Source: a virus
IMG/VR virus record: IMGVR_UViG_3300012000_000001
Span: 49,553 to 113,552 of that record
Length of the DNA stretch: 64,000 nucleotides
Strand: one strand, 5' to 3'
This document shows, piece by piece, positions 46,373 through 54,990 of the stretch; position 1 is the first letter of the stretch; each line of letters starts with the position of its first letter. The notes below the pieces were generated by a model. The model was not told where the DNA came from. It did no database searches and worked only from the letters and a program-made list of their open reading frames with translations. A program made the position numbers and the translations under genes.

Positions 46373-46805
46373 AAGTAAATCGCTCCACTACTGCTACGGG
46401 TTTTTTCCAGCACATTGAATATAGGTCGTTTAATACGGGGCTTGAGACTATAATATCTAGATTATCTTGATCATAAATAGACTTCCACTGACTATACAAA
46501 GACGAACCTGATTGTGTCCAGTGAGCATCCGAAGTAAAGAGTATTCTTTGGCTAATATTGGGAAACTTATTAGTTAAAATCACACTCGGTATATCAAATA
46601 ATATAAGCTTACCATAAAAAAATTGGGATTGCTGAAGATGCAACAACGGAACGTTAAACGTATTGATACGATCCGAATAACTATTAAAAACTAAGTGTTC
46701 TTGATAAGGTCTATGCTTTATAAAATCAGAAATAGTTGATAAGATATTATCATAGATTTTGTTATTCAATAACTTAATTAATACAAAGCCTATATCTTCA
46801 TTCAT
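46347..46805 (-). CDS. Unknown protein of the glycan cassette
   Basis: The product has 152 residues and is not recognised. It is alpha/beta in character, with LLHLQQSQFFYGKLILFDIP and ILFTSDAHWTQSGSSL, but lacks a complete glycosyltransferase motif. Its start overlaps the end of the glycosyltransferase-like gene upstream and its end overlaps the endonuclease gene, so it is translated with the cassette. It may be a partner or a remnant of a transferase. No function is assigned. Confidence 0.45.
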   Translation of the reverse strand: MNEDIGFVLIKLLNNKIYDNILSTISDFIKHRPYQEHLVFNSYSDRINTFNVPLLHLQQSQFFYGKLILFDIPSVILTNKFPNISQRILFTSDAHWTQSGSSLYSQWKSIYDQDNLDIIVSSPVLNDLYSMCWKKPVAVVERFTYDEISKYI

Positions 46806-47538
46806 AGTTTAGTATTTCTTTCAAAAAGCGACCATATGTAATAGTATCTGACTGAGTTATATTGTCTATAGACTTTTTTTGATAAACATTTTGAGCAATA
46901 TCTTCTATGGTTATGGGTATACATCCACAAGCAATTGCTTCTGTCCTATAGTTGAGCCCTATATCTAAATTAATATCTAGATAATATTTATGATTTTGTA
47001 GCAATGCTGCCTTATCTGGCTCTGTTACCATACCCAAGTTCTGATAATGCTTAATACTAGGACAATTAAACATTTTAATAGGTATGTTGGTTTTTGGATA
47101 TAGCAAATCAGACATGCTATTAATAATACTTGATAAACCTTCCATGAAACATACTATACCATCGGTTCTATTGGTATTGTCTTTGTTATAAAACAGCTGA
47201 TCATTGATGAGATACGGAGGTATGATAATATCTGTATCGGCGTATCCTATAGTTTTAATATTGCTATCATGAATAGCATTTTGCAAACTTGATAAAGCAT
47301 TATGGTTTAGAACAAAAAAGTATATTTTGGTGGTACCAGAGTAGTCCTGACAAAACTGTACAATTTCATTAGATATTCCATTGGCAGCAAATATACAATA
47401 GTCGGGCTTGTGTCTAAAAAAGGTTTGATACAGATTGTTATCTATTGCTATATCAATAATTCTTATTTTCTCTGATGATATAGACGAACAGTTCTGTAAA
47501 AACTTACCAGGACCCTGTTGTATAAGAAGAGATTTCAT
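46798..47538 (-). CDS. GT-B-like glycosyltransferase, divergent
   Basis: The product has 246 residues. The C-terminal half resembles the donor-binding half of GT-B enzymes: HYQNLGMVTEPDKAALLQNH, then LDINLDIGLNYRTEAIACG with CIPIT, corresponding to the 'E-A-x-A-C-G-x-P-V' acceptor/donor loop. The N-terminal half (PDYCIFAANGISNEIVQF) looks Rossmann-like. It is shorter than typical 350-400-residue members, so it may be reduced or act with a neighbour. It overlaps the next upstream gene by 4 bases. Role: probably transfers a sugar to a phage or host glycan. Confidence 0.5.
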   Translation of the reverse strand: MKSLLIQQGPGKFLQNCSSISSEKIRIIDIAIDNNLYQTFFRHKPDYCIFAANGISNEIVQFCQDYSGTTKIYFFVLNHNALSSLQNAIHDSNIKTIGYADTDIIIPPYLINDQLFYNKDNTNRTDGIVCFMEGLSSIINSMSDLLYPKTNIPIKMFNCPSIKHYQNLGMVTEPDKAALLQNHKYYLDINLDIGLNYRTEAIACGCIPITIEDIAQNVYQKKSIDNITQSDTITYGRFLKEILNYE

Positions 47539-48206
47539 ATAAATGTTTTAGCCTTTGGCAAATCCTTAATAGTATTAATTTTCATAACTTTAGTTTTATT
47601 TATATAGTGCTTATCAATAATTATATTATTAGCAATCATTTGATTTAATAATTCAAACAAATACATTTGACCAATATTTTTTTGTTGTATAATATCATGC
47701 AATCCTAGAACAGCTTCGCCATCCAAATACACACATTCGGCCCACGGCTCAGGCAAATCATAAAAAATGTATTCTGTAGATTTATTAGTGGTAACACATC
47801 CTAGATTAAAGTTTTCTTTAGTTTTGTCAAGAAGAAATAATTTGGACTTACCAGACAACAGGTTTCTTGTAAGTGCATTGTTTTTTAATAAAATGCCATT
47901 ATTAATAATTAATAAATTTTTTGGAGAATGATCTTGCAAATATAATCTAATTGATTCTGCTTGATTAGTATCTTTATACATGGGGTTAAAACTATACCCC
48001 ACGTTCAAAGAATCTAGCATATCATGTATACGATCAGCCTCAAATCCTGTTGCGACCGTTATGTGTGTTTTAAGATCCAGACTTTTTATAGTATGTATCT
48101 GATATTCTAATACCTTGGTATGCTTTTTAATTTCTAATAGGGCTTTGGAACCTATAGACTTCATACCCTTAGTAATTTCTGGTACTAAAATCAAAACATT
48201 CAGCAT
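47535..48206 (-). CDS. Nucleotidyltransferase-like (GT-A fold) protein
   Basis: The product has 223 residues. The N-terminus (MLNVLILVPEITKGMKSIGS, KALLEI, VLEYQIHTIKSL, HITVATGFEADRIHDML) follows the plan of sugar-phosphate nucleotidyltransferases ('G...K.L..I....LEYQI..L......I.VVTGY....I'), though the first Gly-rich loop is atypical and lacks GxGxR. The middle has NLLIINNGILL in place of the usual metal-binding Asp segment, so catalysis is uncertain. It probably activates a sugar or alditol phosphate for the neighbouring transferases. Confidence 0.5.
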   Translation of the reverse strand: MLNVLILVPEITKGMKSIGSKALLEIKKHTKVLEYQIHTIKSLDLKTHITVATGFEADRIHDMLDSLNVGYSFNPMYKDTNQAESIRLYLQDHSPKNLLIINNGILLKNNALTRNLLSGKSKLFLLDKTKENFNLGCVTTNKSTEYIFYDLPEPWAECVYLDGEAVLGLHDIIQQKNIGQMYLFELLNQMIANNIIIDKHYINKTKVMKINTIKDLPKAKTFI

Positions 48207-48209
48207 TTG

Positions 48210-48626
48210 TTAAACAATTATTCTTTCGATGGTTATGGTAATATTATATTTATTATAGTTAACATTCATTAATTTAAATGTATTAATATCAATTAAAGAT
48301 AATACATCTTCTGGTATAATAATGTTGCTTTTGCCTCGTAGCGCATCAAAGATTTGTGATGATGGTAGTTTAGAATTACTAAAATCTTCGAATAATTTTT
48401 TGAAATTAGTAAAACTGACCACCATTTGACCACTTGGTTTTAATTTGGCTAAACTATTAGCAATAATATCTCGCAAATTTTCCTTATCTAGATATTCTAA
48501 ACAAGAGCACAAAATATTATCTGCTGAATGATTAACGATCTGATCTATATTATTATAGATGGTTTTTTGATATCCCGCCACACTGGAGAGTGGCTCTGAT
48601 ACACTGACTATGTGATAATTTCTCAT
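48210..48626 (-). CDS. Methyltransferase-like short protein
   Basis: The product has 138 residues. Residues 30-75 (NHSADNILCSCLEYLDKENL, RDIIANSLAKLKPSGQMVVS) match the post-motif II/III region of class I SAM-dependent methyltransferases ('D.I.....LEHL......L..I...LKPGG.LVI'). The glycine-rich SAM-binding loop is absent, so the enzyme is either truncated or has a non-catalytic or modified role. It starts 4 bases inside the upstream gene. Confidence 0.45.
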   Translation of the reverse strand: MRNYHIVSVSEPLSSVAGYQKTIYNNIDQIVNHSADNILCSCLEYLDKENLRDIIANSLAKLKPSGQMVVSFTNFKKLFEDFSNSKLPSSQIFDALRGKSNIIIPEDVLSLIDINTFKLMNVNYNKYNITITIERIIV

Positions 48627-49498
48627 GCAGTAAAAAACTCCTCAAATTTAATTTTATTTAATAGATTACTTATACTATTGGTAAACTGATCAAAATTATG
48701 GTTTGTCTTAATCCATGATTGGTTTTTGTTAATATCTTCTAAACTTAATGAATCATTAATAATTGAGCTTAATACATTATTAATATTTCCATAATCAAAT
48801 AACTGTGTTATACCAGTTAAATTTTCTGATTGGGCCGTTGAGGTTACTGTTTTGCAGCCCAGGTATTGGGCTATTAGAATATGAAGATGATTATAAATGT
48901 CAATTACCACTTGATATTTAGACATTATTTCGTATAGTCTATCAATAGACTGTATATTCTGTAGGCTATCTATTATTTGAGCAGTGGGTATGGACGTTTT
49001 AATGTGTTGATATAAACCATTAATATCTGTAGTACCATTTAGATTCATTACTAGCACAGATTCGGTTTTTGGTACATTCTCAAATTCAGACCTAACCGGG
49101 ATACCGTATGGGATAATAAAAGAACGCTGGTCGCTAAAACCCCAAGCGTTTTTGGTAACCTCGTCAGTAAATATTTTGTATGTATTAGATAATTGATTTC
49201 TGACTAGTGCTATGTCTTCTTTTTTAAATTTTAATGGAGGGTTGGCATGAAACCATAACAGATCTAATAGGTGGGCATTTGCGACCAATGATTTAGTATT
49301 CTGTGTATGTTCAAAAAAATTATTGCTCCAAAATAAATCATAATAGTAATGTTGGTATTGATTGCCCATATCATACAAACTATGTTCAGTAAGCCTAACT
49401 AATAAGTCAAAAACATGATTAGTTGGAGCATATAAGACATTGGTTCGACTGTCTATATTTTTGTATGCTATGTTATATATTGTATTTAGAGTAGACAT
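48623..49498 (-). CDS. GT-B-like glycosyltransferase
   Basis: The product has 291 residues. Features in order: TNVLYAPTNHVFDLLVRLTE, LLDLLWFHANPPLKFKKED, SFIIPYGIPVRSEF (a GT-B linker-type 'I.YGIP' segment), VLVMNLNGTTDINGL, and YQVVIDIYNHLHILIAQYLG with CKTVTS, corresponding to the C-terminal nucleotide-sugar-binding fold. The typical E-x7-E motif is not clear. It is likely a family-divergent transferase acting with its neighbours. It overlaps the upstream stop by one base. Confidence 0.5.
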   Translation of the reverse strand: MSTLNTIYNIAYKNIDSRTNVLYAPTNHVFDLLVRLTEHSLYDMGNQYQHYYYDLFWSNNFFEHTQNTKSLVANAHLLDLLWFHANPPLKFKKEDIALVRNQLSNTYKIFTDEVTKNAWGFSDQRSFIIPYGIPVRSEFENVPKTESVLVMNLNGTTDINGLYQHIKTSIPTAQIIDSLQNIQSIDRLYEIMSKYQVVIDIYNHLHILIAQYLGCKTVTSTAQSENLTGITQLFDYGNINNVLSSIINDSLSLEDINKNQSWIKTNHNFDQFTNSISNLLNKIKFEEFFTA

Positions 49499-50502
49499 CA
49501 GATATACTTATTAATATGTTGTGTTTTAAATAATGAGATTTGATTGGAAGTATTTTTAGAAACTATATATGCTTTTATAGCAGAGTTTATGCTTTCAGAA
49601 GATATTTTTAATGATCCATTATAGCTAATATAATTAGCGTGATTGGTTAGATTAAAATGATAATCTGTATTAATTTTTAGTATTGAATTGTTGAGACTAG
49701 AAGCTAGTTTGGTATTAATGCTATTAGAACCATAGTCTATTGCGTCTATATAAGTATTAGCTGATTTATGTGCAATACAGATATTATTTAAATCAGAAGA
49801 TATAGGCGCTATAATCACTCTACTAAGTGTATGGTTTATACCCATTGCCTTATAGGCATCTTGAATAAATTTTTCTAATTCTGACTTTTCATTTGCTGTT
49901 ATATCTAGAGTAAATAATATCAACACCATGTCTTTAGATTTTAGATTAGCGATAAACGCAACTATAATATCATAAATGACTCTGGCATTTAATTTATAGT
50001 TACATACCATGTAGAGCTTAGTATTGCTATTGCCGAACAAACCAATATTAAAAGAAGTAGCTGGTGATGCTGTTACAGAAAATGTGTAGTCTATATTCTT
50101 GATGTTTTTTTGTAAAAATGGATATGCCTGAGAAAGCCTGACGGCATCACTCTTATTGTCGATTAATATAGTTGAAAATTTAGATAAGTTTTGTGCTTCA
50201 GTTTGATCTATTAGATCTGGACTCATAATAGGGATCAAGATATTATTTTGTACGGCGTTTATGGGTCTCGCTTGTTCTAATGGAACATGCTGAATTACCG
50301 TATCTAATTTGTCTATTTGATTTTTTTCTTTAGTACTTAGTACATTATCAATAGCGTCTATAGCGTATTTACTATCAATAAACAATGGTCTAAGCTGAAC
50401 ATTATTTGATGATCCACTAATTATATTATGGGCTAAAGCCCTAGACCATATGCCGTTCAGATCTCTTTGTCTATATGGTCCTATATATAGAATATTTTTC
50501 AT
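49498..50502 (-). CDS. GT-B-like glycosyltransferase, divergent
   Basis: The product has 334 residues. It opens MKNILYIGPYRQRDLNGIWS, a Rossmann strand and loop typical of GT-B enzymes ('I...GP.....G.g'). A second Rossmann-like half includes KLYMVCNYKLNARVIYDIIV, MVLILFTLDIT and NICIAHKSANTYIDAIDYGS, which occupies the place of 'Y..aD....PS..EG.G'. Catalytic acidic residues are not evident. The stop/start overlap (TAATG type) couples it to the GT4 gene upstream. Confidence 0.5.
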   Translation of the reverse strand: MKNILYIGPYRQRDLNGIWSRALAHNIISGSSNNVQLRPLFIDSKYAIDAIDNVLSTKEKNQIDKLDTVIQHVPLEQARPINAVQNNILIPIMSPDLIDQTEAQNLSKFSTILIDNKSDAVRLSQAYPFLQKNIKNIDYTFSVTASPATSFNIGLFGNSNTKLYMVCNYKLNARVIYDIIVAFIANLKSKDMVLILFTLDITANEKSELEKFIQDAYKAMGINHTLSRVIIAPISSDLNNICIAHKSANTYIDAIDYGSNSINTKLASSLNNSILKINTDYHFNLTNHANYISYNGSLKISSESINSAIKAYIVSKNTSNQISLFKTQHINKYI

Positions 50503-52169
50503 TATGTATTACTTTTTAAGTGAGCATATTGTATAAAGTCTTCATCAAACTTAGTATTATTTATTTTTACATTATGTGCTTGGTTATTATTGTCGATTAG
50601 AGTATTAATATAGTCTAGTACTCCATTAAAATCAAACGCGGCCATAGACATAGCACTACTTTGAACAAAGCCGTAATCGGCGTTGTTTAATAATTCTAGC
50701 ATTTTGTGAGATCCTATGATTCCAGGATCTTTAAAATTATTATTACAAATCGCTATTAGCTGATCAAAATATTCTTGTGGCTGTACGTTGGTTTGTGGTT
50801 TGACATTTACTTGATATTCTCCATCATTCCAGTCGGCTCTGTAGCTCTTGGCATTCAAAGAATCTAGATATTGTTCCCATTTTTTAGCAATAATATCCCA
50901 ATTATAATACTGATGTGCTAATCCTTGTATTTCATGCCTAAGACTTTCTCTGGTTGGTGCTGGTTTGTTAATAAAGTCTAGAATATAGTTACTAAGGTCT
51001 TCATTATCTGGATAGGCTCTTAGGGCCTTAGTTTCTAGTTCCTTAAATAATGTACGAACCTTAATTGGATATGCTTTAAGTTTTTTAACTATGTCGCACA
51101 TTGCACTATAATTAACTGTAGCAATGGGCACTCCGCAAGCCCCTGCTTCGACTTGTGGCATCCCAAAGCCTTCGCATATTGAATATTGTATGTATAAATC
51201 AAATATGTTATAGATGCTGCTTAGTGTTTCTGGTGTAACGCCGTCAGTAACTGACGGGAATGTCATTGTTTTGCTCATGCATCTCTTGCATACTTTTTGA
51301 GCACCGCTAAAAACAGAACATTCAGTCACTTTGCAACTTTTGCAAATATACGTAAAAAGTACCTTATTGGCCACTCTATACTGTCTTAGTAGCTCAGGAA
51401 TATCCCAACCCATATCAGGGTAGCTGGTGTGTAAATAAAGATATAGGTTATGTCCTATGGGACTATTGTCTGATTGTAGTTTATCTAACGTTTTTCTAAA
51501 AACACTAAATAATTCTGGTATAAGCTTTCGTTTTTGGTTCCTCATAACAGAACCAATAATAATGGAGTCTTGAGATAAGCCTAGTTGTTGTTTAACTTCG
51601 GCACGGTTTTTAATTTTAAATACATTAATATCCACACCGGGAGATGCTGTATCTATATAGTTGATTTTATTAGATGACTGCTCTTTTAATACCTCTGCGC
51701 CCCAGTCAGAATAAGTAAAAATTGCATCCGCACCTAAAAAAGTATCTATCCATTCTTCTTGTTGAGGAGAGGAATCGACCGTTGGCATCAATATCCAATG
51801 GAAAAATTTTCGTAGTGGAGACATTGCTTGATAGGCACTCATCCAGTAGTCTCTAACATCAATGACAACATCTGGCTTAAAGTCTAATAAAACTTTCTCA
51901 AATCTCCAGCGACCAAATTGATTGTCTACCCTCGACATATACTCTTTATGTCTTGGGTCGGTATCTCTCACCGCATTGGCGTAATATTTCCAATGAATAG
52001 AAGAATCTCTAGGATCATTGACAAATCCATATGAAGCAAATTCTGCTATTTCATACTTATTTGTTTTGTGCAGCCTAGAGAGTAGCTCTTTCGCATAAAT
52101 ACCGAAACCAGAATTAACAAAGCTGGCTTCTGAACACATTAAGACTTTAAGTTTGTTTTTTGTCATCAT
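50502..52169 (-). CDS. GT4-family glycosyltransferase with zinc-ribbon insert
   Basis: The product has 555 residues. The N-terminal Rossmann domain (LKVLMCSEASFVNSGFGIYA, AKELLSRL) has the G-x-G-x-Y/h-A opening of GT4 enzymes. The C-terminal domain has SPGVDINVFK, GSVMRNQKRKLIPELF and the diagnostic CEGFGMPQVEAGACGVPIA segment with the E-x7-E pair (E333, E341). Between them, residues 276-297 form an extra Cys cluster (C276, C279, C284, C294, C297), a zinc-ribbon-like insertion not usual in GT4. About 120 residues after the GT4 core have unassigned function. Likely reaction: sugar transfer from a nucleotide sugar, retaining configuration, target unknown. It is first of the cassette, with a hairpin just ahead of its ATG. 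Confidence 0.8.
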   Translation of the reverse strand: MMTKNKLKVLMCSEASFVNSGFGIYAKELLSRLHKTNKYEIAEFASYGFVNDPRDSSIHWKYYANAVRDTDPRHKEYMSRVDNQFGRWRFEKVLLDFKPDVVIDVRDYWMSAYQAMSPLRKFFHWILMPTVDSSPQQEEWIDTFLGADAIFTYSDWGAEVLKEQSSNKINYIDTASPGVDINVFKIKNRAEVKQQLGLSQDSIIIGSVMRNQKRKLIPELFSVFRKTLDKLQSDNSPIGHNLYLYLHTSYPDMGWDIPELLRQYRVANKVLFTYICKSCKVTECSVFSGAQKVCKRCMSKTMTFPSVTDGVTPETLSSIYNIFDLYIQYSICEGFGMPQVEAGACGVPIATVNYSAMCDIVKKLKAYPIKVRTLFKELETKALRAYPDNEDLSNYILDFINKPAPTRESLRHEIQGLAHQYYNWDIIAKKWEQYLDSLNAKSYRADWNDGEYQVNVKPQTNVQPQEYFDQLIAICNNNFKDPGIIGSHKMLELLNNADYGFVQSSAMSMAAFDFNGVLDYINTLIDNNNQAHNVKINNTKFDEDFIQYAHLKSNT

Positions 52170-52176
52170 AAGAATA

Positions 52177-52203
52177 CGGGGGTCCGCTATTCACAGACCC
52201 CCG
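52177..52203 (-). promoter_or_regulatory. Strong hairpin between ssb and the glycosyltransferase gene
   Basis: An 8-bp perfect G/C-rich stem (CGGGGGTC at 52177-52184 pairing with GACCCCCG at 52196-52203) encloses an 11-base loop. In transcripts from the minus strand it ends 7 bases before the ATG at 52169 and is not followed by a U tract, so it does not look like a normal intrinsic terminator. It could attenuate, protect a processed mRNA end, or restrict translation of the cassette. Confidence 0.6.
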
Positions 52204-52228
52204 CATTTGTCCTAAATTCCTATCAGAA

Positions 52229-52600
52229 TTAAAATGCTACAGGCTCAGATGATTCCTGCTTACTGTTCTTGGTAAGGCGGGTAATCTTAGAGAAGTTATT
52301 AACCCTAACCTTAAGACTACTATGCTTAACGCCATCCTTTTCCCATGTGTCATTACGTAATGATCCTTCGACCATTACTAGATCGCCCTTCTTAAAAGAT
52401 TCAGCGATCATCTCGGCGCCACTATCCCAAGCCTCACAATTAATAAAGGATGTAATCTTATCCTTGTCTCCACTGGCCTTGGTATACTCGCGTGATACCG
52501 CTACAGTAAAATTGACAACAGATGTTTGCTTGCCTCCAGTATTCACAACCCTTAGTTCTGGATCACGAGCAAGATTACCCCTTAGCAATGTTATATTCAT
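52229..52600 (-). CDS. ssb: Single-stranded DNA-binding protein
   Basis: The start is the ATG at 52600, chosen because AAGGAG lies 6 bases upstream (52607-52612); an upstream in-frame ATG at 52633 would place this site inside the gene. The 123-residue product has the OB-fold sequence of bacterial SSB: MNITLLRGNLARDPELRV, VVNFTVAVSREY, ITSFINCEAWDSGAEMIAES, KKGDLVMVEGSLRND and LKVRVNNFSKI. The C-terminus ends in a short acidic-poor tail (SSEPVAF), not the DDDIPF tip of host SSB, so partner binding may differ. It coats single-stranded DNA during replication and recombination and is served by its own promoter. Confidence 0.92.
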   Translation of the reverse strand: MNITLLRGNLARDPELRVVNTGGKQTSVVNFTVAVSREYTKASGDKDKITSFINCEAWDSGAEMIAESFKKGDLVMVEGSLRNDTWEKDGVKHSSLKVRVNNFSKITRLTKNSKQESSEPVAF

Positions 52601-52606
52601 TTCAAA

Positions 52607-52612
52607 CTCCTT
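52607..52612 (-). promoter_or_regulatory. ssb ribosome binding site
   Basis: AAGGAG on the minus strand, 6 bases from the ATG at 52600. It decides the ssb start. Confidence 0.8.
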
Positions 52613-52640
52613 GGTAAAAAAGAAACCACGCAACTATTAC

Positions 52641-52668
52641 ATTATAGTGAAGAGCCCCTTTCTGTCAA
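52641..52668 (-). promoter_or_regulatory. Near-consensus sigma-70 promoter for ssb
   Basis: On the minus strand TTGACA (52668-52663) and TATAAT (52646-52641) are separated by 16 bases. Both hexamers match the consensus exactly. The -35 box overlaps the TGA stop of the upstream polymerase gene (TGA at 52667-52665). The -10 box is 40 bases from the ssb ATG. This implies host RNA polymerase transcribes ssb and the genes beyond it independently of the replication operon. Confidence 0.85.
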
Positions 52669-54290
52669 GCCACGGGCTCAAAACACTTTTCTACGATCAG
52701 ACCATCCTTGCTTTTGCTTTTATTCCCAGAAAATACTAGAATATTTCCTAAAAATAAATATGAACGATATTTGGAGAATTGTTCTGGAAATAATACTACC
52801 GAATCTAATGTTCCATATTGATCTTCTATAGTAACAAATGCCATCTCCAACCCTGGATTTTTTCCACTCTTAGTTTTTGTCACATTAATATTACTAATTT
52901 CTCCAACCAATACAATATTTTCTTTTAATAAAGATGTTTTAAATGTTTTACAATTGCAATTGGCCATAGTAATATCATAAACATCTAATTTGGAACACGT
53001 AATACCCACACCCAAAAGCTCATTTTCTTGATCGGATAACCATTCAATTTTATCGATTAAAGAATATGGTGGATGCTCTAGTGATTTGATATAATTAGAT
53101 ACTGTTTCTTTACGGCCACGAATTAGTTTGGTCTCAACAAACAGCCTTTGCATAATTTCTTTTACACTGCTACCAATCATTGTTTTAGCATATACATTAA
53201 ATACTGTTTGTTCTTTCTTTGTTAGGCCGGAACAAATATCGTATTCAAATAACATTTCTGATCTATTCTTTTTATAGTAATCAAATGCACCACAGCTAAT
53301 CAATGCCTTGGCGGCGACAGAATTAATATTCATTAGTATGGTGCCTATCATTTCTGGCCAAGATACTTCTGATATATTAACGTTTTTTGTTAGTTGTAAA
53401 ATTTTAGTATATACAGATTTGCCAACTCCCTTTATATCAGTCAGGCCAAAGTATATTTTTTTATCTTTTAATACAAAAAACTCATTGGTATTTCTAAAAT
53501 CAGGAATATGAACTTCTATGTCCATTTCCATCGCATTTCTAACTAATTCTTTAATTTCTTGTTGTGGATCGATTTTGTCTTTAGCAAACCTTAAATATGA
53601 TGCGAAGAAAACTTTTGGGAAATGTGCCTTGGCATATGCCGACAAATATGCATTCATTGCATAACTGATAGAATGACTAGCATTAAATAAATATCTTTGA
53701 GATTTTTCAATCCATTCAAAGATTTGTGCGGCCTCTGCTTCTGATAGTTTTCCTGTTTTTTTAGCTCCTTCTATAAATTGTTTGCGTACCTTTGCCATCT
53801 TGTCAGCCTGTTTTTTTCCAATCGCTTTTCTTAAGTCATCCGCTTCTTTAAGATTAAAACCAGCTAACTCTTTAGCGATAGACATAGCTTGTTCTTGGTA
53901 AATCATTTCAGAATAAGTGTCTTTTAAAATTGGTTCTAATGCCGGATGAAAATAATCAATAGACTCTAAACCATTTTTCTTATCTATATAATGACTACTT
54001 ACGCTCTTACCGTCACGATGAGCCTCTAGACACCCCGGCCTTAAAATACTAATAAGCCCAGATAGCTGTTCAATATTTTGAGGCTTCAATTTTCTGGCCA
54101 TGGTTTGACCAAGCCTTGATTCTAATTGAAAGCACCCCTTGGTATTTCCAGCAGAAATAAGCTCCCATGTTTTATAACAATCAAGACTAATATCAGATAA
54201 CTTAGGAGAAAATTTAATTTTAGGAAATTCTCCACTTTTGTCCAACACTTCAAACTTACAACCGCAATCAAATACAAAAAAGTCTGACAT
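52665..54290 (-). CDS. dnaE: DNA polymerase III alpha subunit, C-terminal half
   Basis: The product has 541 residues and is the second half of a split PolIII alpha. Residues 1-45 (MSDFFVFDCGCKFEVLDK...) form an extra N-terminus with a CGC element. From about 46 it follows the DnaE family: SAGNTKGCFQLESRLG, KLKPQNIEQLSGLISILRPG, YQEQAMSIAKELAGF, DDLRKAIGKKQADKMAKVRK, LFNASHSISYAMNAYLSAYA, a helix-hairpin-helix (LTDIKGVGKSVYTKIL, about 283-300) and an OB-fold (NIVLVGEISNINVTKT to VVLFPEQF, about 458-530). It ends after the OB-fold without the tau-binding C-terminal domain of E. coli. The catalytic Asp residues are in the other half (55165-57033), so both proteins must associate to make an active polymerase. 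Confidence 0.9.
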   Translation of the reverse strand: MSDFFVFDCGCKFEVLDKSGEFPKIKFSPKLSDISLDCYKTWELISAGNTKGCFQLESRLGQTMARKLKPQNIEQLSGLISILRPGCLEAHRDGKSVSSHYIDKKNGLESIDYFHPALEPILKDTYSEMIYQEQAMSIAKELAGFNLKEADDLRKAIGKKQADKMAKVRKQFIEGAKKTGKLSEAEAAQIFEWIEKSQRYLFNASHSISYAMNAYLSAYAKAHFPKVFFASYLRFAKDKIDPQQEIKELVRNAMEMDIEVHIPDFRNTNEFFVLKDKKIYFGLTDIKGVGKSVYTKILQLTKNVNISEVSWPEMIGTILMNINSVAAKALISCGAFDYYKKNRSEMLFEYDICSGLTKKEQTVFNVYAKTMIGSSVKEIMQRLFVETKLIRGRKETVSNYIKSLEHPPYSLIDKIEWLSDQENELLGVGITCSKLDVYDITMANCNCKTFKTSLLKENIVLVGEISNINVTKTKSGKNPGLEMAFVTIEDQYGTLDSVVLFPEQFSKYRSYLFLGNILVFSGNKSKSKDGLIVEKCFEPVA

Positions 54291-54291
54291 A

Positions 54292-54990
54292 TTATCTAAT
54301 ACTAAAAGCTGATTTAAACTTTACCTTTGTCGCTATATTTCTATGTAATCTTAAAAATCTAATAAGAATATCCGCCGTATCTCTAACATCTTTTAGAGCA
54401 TCATGAGCGCCTTCTTTATCTATGCCTAAATAGTCTCTCAGGTTATCGAGTGTATAATTTTTGAGTTCATTATTTCCTTCAAACCAGTAAAATACCAAAT
54501 TCATTAAATCTATAACATCTCTTGGATAAAATATATCCGACCTACCCTCTTTGTTAAGATTATCATATTTTTTACTTAGTCTCTCAATAATCCGAAGATC
54601 GAATCTGTTTATATTATAACCAGCTGCAATCGGTGCCGTAAAGCATGATTTTTTGCCGGTTGAGCGAGAATGATACATATTCAGGTATGATATGAATAAC
54701 TTCCAGCCATTTTCTTGTTTTTGATAAGATTTCCAGTCACAAAGAATTTCTTCTTTGGGCTTTGATCTGACCTTGGCATGAAAATCTAGCACATCAGAAT
54801 CTGCATATGCATATTCAATATTATTCTCTAGCGCTTCTGGTTTAACAGTTATATTAAATTCAGAGTCTGGAATAATCTCTAATCGATACGGATCAATCAT
54901 TAGAGCAGCAATCTGAACGGGGCTACAAAGATCCGGATTAGCCCCGTCCGTTTCTAAGTCAAATACACAAATTTTTTGTAGATTAGCCAT
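54292..54990 (-). CDS. dnaQ: DnaQ-like DEDDh 3'-5' exonuclease, proofreading subunit
   Basis: The product has 232 residues. Exo I: D11-L-E13 in VFDLETDG. Exo II: D131 in GYNINRFDLRI. Exo III: H196 and D201 in GAHDALKDVRDTA, with H-x4-D spacing as in the E. coli epsilon subunit. A few extra residues between Exo I and II (NMYHSRSTGKKSCF) are phage-specific. It removes mismatched 3' ends during synthesis. The gene sits between the two halves of PolIII alpha and ends one base before the start of the C-terminal half, so the replicase and its editor are probably made together. Confidence 0.9.
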   Translation of the reverse strand: MANLQKICVFDLETDGANPDLCSPVQIAALMIDPYRLEIIPDSEFNITVKPEALENNIEYAYADSDVLDFHAKVRSKPKEEILCDWKSYQKQENGWKLFISYLNMYHSRSTGKKSCFTAPIAAGYNINRFDLRIIERLSKKYDNLNKEGRSDIFYPRDVIDLMNLVFYWFEGNNELKNYTLDNLRDYLGIDKEGAHDALKDVRDTADILIRFLRLHRNIATKVKFKSAFSIR

